DNA of 64,000 nucleotides from Sphingobacterium sp. CZ-UAM (GTDB lineage Bacteria > Bacteroidota > Bacteroidia > Sphingobacteriales > Sphingobacteriaceae), in NCBI RefSeq assembly GCF_002000245.1, contig NZ_MTCM01000001.1:1054001-1118000 (forward strand), read 5' to 3'. The position numbers and the translations under genes are program-made. This document shows positions 20,301-27,010 of the stretch, in pieces. Under the pieces are notes generated by a model, which saw only the letters and a list, made by a program, of their open reading frames with translations, searched no databases and had not been told where the DNA came from. Positions within the stretch are counted from its first letter, which is position 1, and each line of letters begins with the position of its first letter.

Positions 20301-21451
20301 CCACCACCATCCACGCCCAAAAAGACCTTATTTTGGTAGGCTGCAAAGGAGGTCACTATGGCTGGGTCGCCGGTCATGCCTTTCAGGAAGTCCAGGCTTT
20401 TTAAACTAAATTGACTTAAATTGGTATCGAATTTATTTAAGCCACCCTGAAAGGTACCTATCCAGTAGATTCCACTGTTGTCCTTAAAAATAGACCGTAT
20501 CGATTTATGGGAAAGGCTATGCACATTACTTGGGTCGGGCTTAAAGGTCCGAATGGTAAAATTACTGGTATTAAGGACATCGAGGCCATTGTCCGTTCCG
20601 ATCCATAAGTCCTGCTTTTGGTTGTAACACAAGGTGTAAATGCGTGGGCTGCTCAAAGAACCTTTTCCCGTTCCGGCTCCAAATTTATTGAATTGCGTAT
20701 CGCCCGGATTCAAATATTTAAGTCCAAGCATAGACCCGATCCAGATTCTACCCTGATCATCTTCGACAATGGAAGTAACTTCAATCCCATTCCCATAACC
20801 TTCCTGTTCCGAAAGAACTTCAAAACGTTTGATGGTCTTTAAATCTGCTGCGATACGAAAAATTCCGTTCTCCGATGAAACCCACATGTTGTTGTGCCGA
20901 TCACGAAAGACACAGCCCGTTACTTTGCCTGCAAACGTTTCCACAATACGTCGATAGGTCGGATCCATCTTTTTTTGTAGATCATTGACATCCAGAATAT
21001 ACAGCGCACCATAGGACGCGATCCAGATATTACCATTTGCGTCCTGATCAATTGCGTTAATTGCCGTGCTGAGCCATTTACCATCGGGTGTAAGATTATA
21101 CGAGCGGATCCGGTCGGCCTCCCGGTCATAATAACTTAATCCGCCGCCATTTGTACCAATCCATATTCTTCCTTTCCTGTCTTCACTTAGGGCCGAAATA
21201 TGGTTTGCCATTAAACTATTCGCTTGATTGGCATCATAGCGATAGACATTGTAATGACGCCCGTCGAAGCGGTTCAGCCCATCCTCGGTTCCCAGCCAAA
21301 GAAAACCATAGCTATCGCGATAGATACTATAGATGGTATTGGAGGAAAGTCCGTCTTTTGAAGTATAGCGCTGAAATGTTACAGGCTGGTTTTGGCCGTA
21401 CGAAAATAACGTCAGCAACATCCAGCTTAATGCCAGTAAAATCCGTATCAT
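17372..21451 (-). CDS. Hybrid two-component system regulator (HTCS) of xylan utilisation
   Basis: One-protein sensor and activator of SusCD loci, 1359 aa from the chosen start. After a signal peptide (MIRILLALSWMLLTLFSYGQ) come about 14 propeller repeats of the GFLWLGTEDGLNRFDG kind (about 25-650), a Y_Y_Y domain (about 690-785) and one membrane helix (about 790-810). The cytoplasmic part has HisKA with the phospho-His in LSHEFRTP (near 861), an HATPase (FNLIYNAFKF, GSGIGLSIAQ), a receiver with the phospho-Asp in VVSDVQMP (near 1154) and a C-terminal AraC-type helix-turn-helix (about 1255-1352). The periplasmic propeller binds an oligosaccharide. The frame extends to 21499 through a TTG, but the ATG at 21451 directly precedes the signal peptide. 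It is transcribed away from the tandem SusC/D operon. Confidence 0.96.
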   Translation of the reverse strand: MIRILLALSWMLLTLFSYGQNQPVTFQRYTSKDGLSSNTIYSIYRDSYGFLWLGTEDGLNRFDGRHYNVYRYDANQANSLMANHISALSEDRKGRIWIGTNGGGLSYYDREADRIRSYNLTPDGKWLSTAINAIDQDANGNIWIASYGALYILDVNDLQKKMDPTYRRIVETFAGKVTGCVFRDRHNNMWVSSENGIFRIAADLKTIKRFEVLSEQEGYGNGIEVTSIVEDDQGRIWIGSMLGLKYLNPGDTQFNKFGAGTGKGSLSSPRIYTLCYNQKQDLWIGTDNGLDVLNTSNFTIRTFKPDPSNVHSLSHKSIRSIFKDNSGIYWIGTFQGGLNKFDTNLSQFSLKSLDFLKGMTGDPAIVTSFAAYQNKVFLGVDGGGIWKYDRTTDRLSPVALSANLPKDLTVLTLERNLDQLWIGTYQQGLICYDLPSGNLKRYTAGSRTDNLNSNDIFCLKVDFRGNTWVGTNGGGVNIIQKGSGIVKKYKREEQSDDGIELPGNFIRALAEDQEHNMWIGTYGSGLLMYAPLKQRATLYDKAKNKLPSNYILAIHTDKKGNLWVGTNGNGVGLLRKGKSVFETLSEKDGLANGAIQSIIEDDRGRIWFSTNKGLSCYSPAQNKFKNYSNAVGLQEGAFMLGASLKMDDGEIYFGGQKGFNHFYPAHLKTNSNPAKVALTDLKIDNVIIQPSEKGPIQQSLLTADRINLKYKQNFSISFAALNLTVPEDNQYEYRLVGFDKNWIRNGKENSAYYTNLDPGDYVFEVRASNNDGVWNKEIKSIAIHVAPPFWRTIYAYLFYVLAFVAVLLSIRHRGILKLKQKFALEQERIQARQLIEQQKRDAETKHQVDAMKIRFLTNLSHEFRTPISLIMGPIDALVAKNKDSKLGDQLNLISRNARRLLNLVNQLLDFRKMEYHELKLQDEAGELVSFVQEVYRSFQDMALQKGIDYSFYPCQEKLYCRFDRNKVERVLFNLIYNAFKFTKKGGDIAVTISSVSMVDTKLHVYLEVRDTGIGIPEQLQQSIFESFFQHDTEGMVASQGSGIGLSIAQSFVQMYHGEISVNSQPDSGSTFKFDLWLDQAEPLHEGLQEPETVVSAQPLELRQSPLVLIIEDDEDFRYYLHESLKEHYQIIEATNGKDGWQKALFHHPDLVVSDVQMPYMNGMEFSQKLAQDKRTKHIPVVLLTASQVDNGLVCGLESGAVGYLTKPFDMDVLVAKVNSLLQLNQAFKEVYSKQVSILAPEMKIKSEKDKFLQKVLSYVHDNIDNPQLSVEALSAHTSMSRASLYNKLLELTGMSPVDFIRSVKLEKAANLLEKSDKSISEIAYETGFANPNYFTKVFKAKYQMTPSEYIQSQKSTTVE

Positions 21452-21568
21452 ATCTTTAGGTATATTATCCCACCCCAAAAACTTGAAGTGAACTGTCAAC
21501 TAAATTATCAAATTAATCCCGACCAAACTAGTCTGTACAAGGATTTGCGCGCTATTGGCAGTCATTTT

Positions 21569-21632
21569 TGACATTCTTATCCTTCATTTAAACATTCTTG
21601 CTATCCGTACGAATTTACAATGGCTAGCTTTG
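21569..21632 (+). promoter_or_regulatory. Promoter and putative HTCS operator of the xusA operon
   Basis: TGACATTCTTA (21569-21579), 14 nt beginning TCCTTC, ATTCT (21594-21598), 26 nt, TAGCTTTG (21625-21632), a perfect -7 box. Spacing is identical to the promoters of the transaldolase operon and of the second-locus SusC. It predicts a start near 21640 and so a leader of about 250 nt. Confidence 0.7.
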
Positions 21633-21639
21633 GTCTACA

Positions 21640-21888
21640 ATTATAAACTGCTTTGAAAGGCATCTCCCCTTATGGGGAAATTGCGTCTCAATGATGCAAC
21701 CGGTTGCGATGCAATTAAGATCGGGAAAATAAACCAATTATTAAACAAAAATATGATAGCACAGAACGGTCCCTAAATGACAGTTCATTTTTGCCAAATG
21801 AACCACGCGAACATAGGTATCATCATACCTAACCAGTTCAAGAAAAATTAACCAATCATTCTTCAACCTATTTATCAATCAACATGCG
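21640..21888 (+). other. Structured 5' leader of the xusA mRNA
   Basis: About 250 nt with no gene. Four hairpins are visible: TCCCC/GGGGA with loop TTAT (21665-21678); a 9-bp stem 21679-21687/21708-21716 enclosing GCAACC/GGTTGC (21696-21707); GTTCATTT/AAATGAAC with a 5-nt loop (21783-21803); and TAGGTAT/ATACCTA with loop CATC (21814-21831). AACCAAT occurs at 21732 and 21850. The function is unknown; control of translation or of RNA stability is possible. Confidence 0.45.
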
Positions 21889-24800
21889 ATGATGATTATA
21901 TGTACAATCTCACAAGTAAGGCATTGGAAAAAGCTATGGGGTATAGCTAAACCGTTCACTTTACTGCTGTTCCTGCTTTATGTGGGACAAGCAACACTCT
22001 ATGCCCAGGCCAAAAGGCAGATCAGGGGCGTTGTCGTCGATAGCAACCACAAAAAAGTAAGCGGCGCTTCCATTAGGGTAAAAGGCACATCGCTGGCCAC
22101 AGCTACCGATGACAACGGAGCTTTTACGATCCAGGTACCGGAAGCCAATCATTTGTTGACGGTTTCCAAGCTGGGATACGGCCAATTGGAAGTCGATATC
22201 CACAATAAGAACAACGTAGAAATAGTGCTGAGCGATAAGGCCATCGAAATCGAAGAAACGGTGGTAGTCGGTTATGGCCGCCAGAAAAAGGAAACCGTTG
22301 TTGGCGCTATCGCGCAGACTTCAGGCAAGATTTTAGAACGCGCTGGCGGTGTTTCCAGTGTAGGAGCTGCATTGACCGGTAACGTGCCGGGGGTAATTAC
22401 CACAGCAAGTACAGGTATGCCCGGAGAGGAAGATCCCCGTATTGTGATCCGCGGGCGCAGCACCTGGAATAACACCGATCCCTTAGTCATGGTAGATGGT
22501 GTGGAACGACCCTTATCTGCGGTTGACATCAGTTCTATCGAAACGATCTCTGTACTCAAAGACGCCTCGGCAACTGCTGTTTATGGCGTTCGAGGGGCCA
22601 ACGGCGTTATTTTGATCACCACCAAGCGGGGTAAAGAAGGCCAAATGCTGATACGTGGTACCGTCAATAACATTGTTAAGACCGTTTCCCAGCTTCCGGG
22701 TAAAATGGATTCTTACGATGCACTGCTGCTGCGCAACAAGGTCATTGCGTATGAACTGGGCATCAACCCTGCCAGTTGGGCCGATTATACCCCGCAGGAT
22801 ATCATCAATAAATACCGTTTCCCGGCTGACCAAACCGAAAGAGAACGTTATGTAAATACCGATTGGGCAAAAGAACTCTTTAGAAGTCAGGCATTTTCGC
22901 AAAATAGCAGTGTGAATATTGCGGGTGGCACCCCATTTGTCAAATACTTTGCCAATGCGGATTATCTATACGAAGGCGATATGTTCCGCCAGTTTGAAAA
23001 CGCCAGGGGCTATAAAGCCGGCTATGGCTTTAACCGGCTCAATGTACGGTCTAATCTGGATTTCCAGCTGACGCCAACAACGAAATTTTCAACAAATCTC
23101 GCGGGTTCACGTGCTGTCCGGAAAAGTCCCTTTGGCGGTGGCAATAATTATTCCTATTGGATTGCGGCCTACACCGTTGCCCCGGATGTTATTTACCCAC
23201 GTTATTCCGATGGCACCTGGGGATTTAATGCGCCAAACCCGAATGCCGGAATAAACTCTGCCCGTGTACTGGCCATCAGCGGAACGGAGTATACGACTAC
23301 AAGCCGCATTACAACAGATTTTACACTCGAGCAAGACCTTAAATTTTTAGCAAAAGGACTGAATGTGCGTGGAACACTGTCGCTGGACAACACTTTTGTT
23401 GAAGCCAACCGTGGTATCAACGACGCGAATAACAACACCCAAAGCAAGTGGATAGATCCCAAAACCGGACTTCCGACCTACCAGATTCCTTTCGATGGCA
23501 CCAATAGATTTGATTTTGTGGAAGGTATTGACTGGACGACGGGAGCAGGATTTGTCGACGACAGACTCACTTACAGAAGATTATTTTATCAGTTGCAATT
23601 GAATTACGCGACGACCATTGCTCAACAGCACAATATTTCGGCGATGGGACTAGTCAACCGCAATCAATACGGAAGAGGGAGCACCGTCCCTTCCTATCGC
23701 GAAGACTGGGTATTCCGCACGACCTACAACTATAAAAACAAATATATGCTCGAGTATAATGGCGCATATACCGGATCGGAGAAATTCGCTCCCGAAAACA
23801 GATTTGCCTTTTTTAATTCAGGAGGTGTCGGCTGGTTAGTTTCGGAAGAAGAGTTTATGAAACCTTTATCCTTTTTGAACACTTTAAAGCTGCGTGGCTC
23901 CTATGGGGATATCGGCGACGATAGTGGTGGTGGACAATTTCTCTATTTAACCCAATGGGCTTACGGCGGTACTTCAGGAATGGGTGTCGACGGTCGGTTT
24001 TCCTACTCGGATGGAAATACCAGTCCATACATCTGGTATAAAGAAAATGTGCTTGGCAACCCAAATATCCGCTGGGAAAAAGTGAAAAAGTTAAACTTCG
24101 GCGTGGACTTCGGACTGTTTAACGGACAGATTTCCGGAAAGGTAGATTTTTTCAAGGATCATCGGACGAACGTACTGATCACGGGTGGCGGAAGGTCCAT
24201 TCCCTCCTATTTCGGCGTGGAGGCCCCAACGGCCAACCTCGGTGAAGTAGAAAATAAAGGTTACGAGGTCGAACTGAAATTCAATAAACAGCTCAACCCC
24301 GATTGGCGGATATGGGCCGATATCAATTTTACCCATGCCAAGGATAAAGTTATCAATGCCGATGCTCCTGAGTTGCTGCCCGAATATCAAAAACCGGACA
24401 ACAAACAGGTGAGTCAAACCTATTCCTATGTCAGCTCCGGATATTACAATACCTGGGATGAACTTTATGGCAGCACCATACACGAAAGCAATGACCTCGC
24501 TAAGCTTCCCGGCAATTATCACATACTGGATTATAACGCTGATGGTATTATCGATGCCAAGGACAATATCCCCTATGCCTTTCCCTCCGTTCCACAAAAC
24601 ACCTACAATTGTACGGTTGGCTTTGACTGGAAGAATTTTAGTGTTATGACGCAATGGTATGCTGTCAACAATGTCACTCGTCAGGTTGTCTTCAATAGTT
24701 TCTCGGGGCAACTTAATTTGGCCTACGATGAGGGATCCTACTGGTCAAAGGACAATATCAATGCCGATGTGCCACTCCCACGATGGTTATCACAACAGAG

Positions 24801-25071
24801 TAGTTATGCTCCTGGCAACCGGTATATGTTTGACGGCTCATACATTCGATTGAAGACAGCGGAAATTGCCTATAATTTCAATCGCGAATCCGGCGTAATC
24901 AAGCGCCTGGGGCTTCAAAATCTCCGCCTATTTCTGAATGGCAACAACCTGGTCTTCTGGTCGAAAATGCCGGATGACCGGGAATCCAATTACGCCGGTA
25001 CAGGTTGGGCTTCCCAAGGAGCTTATCCTACGGTAAAGCGGTTTAATCTAGGTGCAAACATTACTTTTTAA
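21889..25071 (+). CDS. xusA: SusC/RagA TonB-dependent outer-membrane transporter (XusA-like)
   Basis: Imports xylo-oligosaccharides through the outer membrane, opened by TonB and capped by its SusD partner. The 1060-aa protein has a signal peptide ending at TLYAQ, a carboxypeptidase-regulatory-like domain (RQIRGVVVDSNHKKVSGASIRVKG ... LLTVSKLGYG, about 44-120), the TonB box/SusC signature ETVVVGYGRQKKETVVGA, a plug (VMVDGVERPL, SVLKDASATAVYGVRGANGVILITTKRG) and a 22-strand barrel ending in FNLGANITF with the terminal Phe. It is the first gene of an eight-gene plus-strand operon, and the next gene starts 13 bp later. Transcribed away from the HTCS from a promoter with the shared operator. The symbol rests on gene order. 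Confidence 0.95.
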   Translation: MMIICTISQVRHWKKLWGIAKPFTLLLFLLYVGQATLYAQAKRQIRGVVVDSNHKKVSGASIRVKGTSLATATDDNGAFTIQVPEANHLLTVSKLGYGQLEVDIHNKNNVEIVLSDKAIEIEETVVVGYGRQKKETVVGAIAQTSGKILERAGGVSSVGAALTGNVPGVITTASTGMPGEEDPRIVIRGRSTWNNTDPLVMVDGVERPLSAVDISSIETISVLKDASATAVYGVRGANGVILITTKRGKEGQMLIRGTVNNIVKTVSQLPGKMDSYDALLLRNKVIAYELGINPASWADYTPQDIINKYRFPADQTERERYVNTDWAKELFRSQAFSQNSSVNIAGGTPFVKYFANADYLYEGDMFRQFENARGYKAGYGFNRLNVRSNLDFQLTPTTKFSTNLAGSRAVRKSPFGGGNNYSYWIAAYTVAPDVIYPRYSDGTWGFNAPNPNAGINSARVLAISGTEYTTTSRITTDFTLEQDLKFLAKGLNVRGTLSLDNTFVEANRGINDANNNTQSKWIDPKTGLPTYQIPFDGTNRFDFVEGIDWTTGAGFVDDRLTYRRLFYQLQLNYATTIAQQHNISAMGLVNRNQYGRGSTVPSYREDWVFRTTYNYKNKYMLEYNGAYTGSEKFAPENRFAFFNSGGVGWLVSEEEFMKPLSFLNTLKLRGSYGDIGDDSGGGQFLYLTQWAYGGTSGMGVDGRFSYSDGNTSPYIWYKENVLGNPNIRWEKVKKLNFGVDFGLFNGQISGKVDFFKDHRTNVLITGGGRSIPSYFGVEAPTANLGEVENKGYEVELKFNKQLNPDWRIWADINFTHAKDKVINADAPELLPEYQKPDNKQVSQTYSYVSSGYYNTWDELYGSTIHESNDLAKLPGNYHILDYNADGIIDAKDNIPYAFPSVPQNTYNCTVGFDWKNFSVMTQWYAVNNVTRQVVFNSFSGQLNLAYDEGSYWSKDNINADVPLPRWLSQQSSYAPGNRYMFDGSYIRLKTAEIAYNFNRESGVIKRLGLQNLRLFLNGNNLVFWSKMPDDRESNYAGTGWASQGAYPTVKRFNLGANITF

Positions 25072-25084
25072 AGCAATTAGACAG

Positions 25085-26983
25085 ATGAAAAAATATTTCA
25101 AGGTAATTTTTATAACGGGTGTGCTGTGGTCCTCCACATCATTACTCTCCTGCAATAAATATCTAGATAAAGAGGAACAGTCCAATGTATCATCCAAAGA
25201 AGCATTTAAAAACTTTATCAACTTCCAGGGCTATACAGAAGAACTGTATAACTGCGTGGTCAATTTCAGCAACAACTACTGGACCAACTCCTGGAACTGG
25301 GGTGAGGATGAAATAACCTCCACAGCGAACAATTTCCATTTTGTAAACAAAATAGACCAAGGCAATTTTTGGGGCTGGCAAAGGGAGTTTGATGGCTGGG
25401 GCGCCGGTTGGATGGATCAGGGTGACTTTACCACCAACAACAACGATGTATTCGGCAACCGTGCCTTTCGCGATCTATGGAGCGCCGCCTGGTTTGGGCT
25501 TCGGAAAATAAGTCTTGGCCTAGAAAATATCGACAAACTGACCGAAGCCACACAGGAGGAAAAGAACCTGATCAAGGGGCAACTGTTATTTTTCCGGGGC
25601 TGGTTTCACCACCGCCTGATGGAATATTTTGGCGGTATGCCCTACATCAATTATGTACTTCCAAGTGACGAAAAGCTCCGGTTGCCCAGACTTAGCTACC
25701 AGGCCTGTGCGGACCTTGCCGCTGCCGATTTTAGGGAAGCGGCCGACCTCCTGCCGATTGATTGGGACAATACAATTGCTGGACAGCGTACACTCGGTAA
25801 AAACCAATTGCGCATCAATAAAATCATGGCACTGGCCTATCTCGGCAAGAACTACCTTTGGGCAGGAAGTCCACTGATGAATTTTCAGTCTACCGGAAGT
25901 AAAACCTATCAGGCCGATTATTGTAAAAAAGCTGCTCAGGTCTTTGGCGAATTGCTGTCCCTTGTGGAGAGCGGGCAGACAAATTATGCGCTGGTACCCC
26001 TGTCCAATATTCATTTAAACTTTTACACCACGGGACAAAACTGGGCTATGCCAGGTAGTACAGAAGCTATTTTTAGAGGCCCTTATATTGATGCATGGGT
26101 TTCTAACTGGGGAACGAGCAAGCAATACATCCCACTGGAGGTTGGAGATGGCGACCTTAAATTTATCCCAACCGCAAATTATGTCGATTACTATGGCATG
26201 AAAAGCGGCTTACCGATCAAGGACATTACCCAGTCTGATGCTGAGTCGGGATACAATGCCGAATATCCCTGGAAAGATCGCGACCCACGCTTTTATAAGG
26301 ACATTATTTTTGACGGTGCAAAAGTCGTTCAGGGAAATATGTCGGCATCCGAAGAAAAAAACCGTTACGCTAATCTATTCACGGGCGGAAGCTATCGGGA
26401 TACCCGCACCGGCAGTCAGACGGGCTACGTCTTGCGCAAATTTATTCCTTTAACATCCAATAAATATGATCAGGCCTATAGTTACGGTACCAATCTTCAT
26501 ATTTACGTTCCTTACATGCGCCTTGCAGATGTCTATCTGATGTATGCCGAATCTGCCCTGATGGCTTTCAATTCGGCCAGCGGCAAAGCAGACAATTACG
26601 GCAAAACAGCCGTCGATGCCATCAATATCGTACGCGACCGGGCCGGCGTGGGCCATGTCGACAGCAAATTTCTCAGCTCCGCAGCCGCCCTGCTCCCCGA
26701 GCTACGCCGCGAACGCGCGGTGGAACTTGCCTTCGAAGGCCACCGCTTTAATGATCTGCGCCGCTGGTTGTTATTGACTGAAGCACCTTACACCCTAAAG
26801 AAAGCAGTTTCCTTTGATCGAGCAGGAACATTTAATAATCAAGATCCGTCTCAGAATCGCGTGGTCAACATCAAGGAGCATATTCTTGTGGAACGCAAAT
26901 TTACGAGCAAACATTACTGGTTACCCCTAAAGGTCAGAGATGTCAATATGTATCCCGAGTTCTATCAGAACCCAGGCTGGTAA
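25085..26983 (+). CDS. xusB: SusD/RagB surface lipoprotein (XusB-like)
   Basis: Surface glycan-binding lipoprotein that caps the SusC channel encoded just upstream. The 632-aa protein begins MKKYFKVIFITGVLWSSTSLLSC with the lipobox Cys at residue 23. The TPR-like SusD fold shows in KGQLLFFRGWFHHRLMEYFGGMPYIN near residue 165 and in the conserved C-terminal stretch LRRERAVELAFEGHRFNDLRRWLL. It ends with the usual MYPEFYQNPGW. I chose the ATG at 25085; the longer frame from 25052 would overlap the xusA stop and push the signal peptide inward. Several Trp residues (NSWNWGEDE, FWGWQREFDGWGAGW) may form the sugar platform. Confidence 0.95.
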   Translation: MKKYFKVIFITGVLWSSTSLLSCNKYLDKEEQSNVSSKEAFKNFINFQGYTEELYNCVVNFSNNYWTNSWNWGEDEITSTANNFHFVNKIDQGNFWGWQREFDGWGAGWMDQGDFTTNNNDVFGNRAFRDLWSAAWFGLRKISLGLENIDKLTEATQEEKNLIKGQLLFFRGWFHHRLMEYFGGMPYINYVLPSDEKLRLPRLSYQACADLAAADFREAADLLPIDWDNTIAGQRTLGKNQLRINKIMALAYLGKNYLWAGSPLMNFQSTGSKTYQADYCKKAAQVFGELLSLVESGQTNYALVPLSNIHLNFYTTGQNWAMPGSTEAIFRGPYIDAWVSNWGTSKQYIPLEVGDGDLKFIPTANYVDYYGMKSGLPIKDITQSDAESGYNAEYPWKDRDPRFYKDIIFDGAKVVQGNMSASEEKNRYANLFTGGSYRDTRTGSQTGYVLRKFIPLTSNKYDQAYSYGTNLHIYVPYMRLADVYLMYAESALMAFNSASGKADNYGKTAVDAINIVRDRAGVGHVDSKFLSSAAALLPELRRERAVELAFEGHRFNDLRRWLLLTEAPYTLKKAVSFDRAGTFNNQDPSQNRVVNIKEHILVERKFTSKHYWLPLKVRDVNMYPEFYQNPGW

Positions 26984-27010
26984 CAAGTTTTTCATTTAAT
27001 CATTCAAAAA

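Noticed and set aside
21452..21499. Longer N-terminus for the HTCS, starting at a TTG at 21499
   Set aside because: It would put 16 polar residues before a clear signal peptide; the ATG at 21451 directly precedes it.
25052..25084. Start of the first SusD within the xusA coding region
   Set aside because: The later ATG at 25085 gives a standard lipoprotein signal peptide and avoids overlap with xusA.
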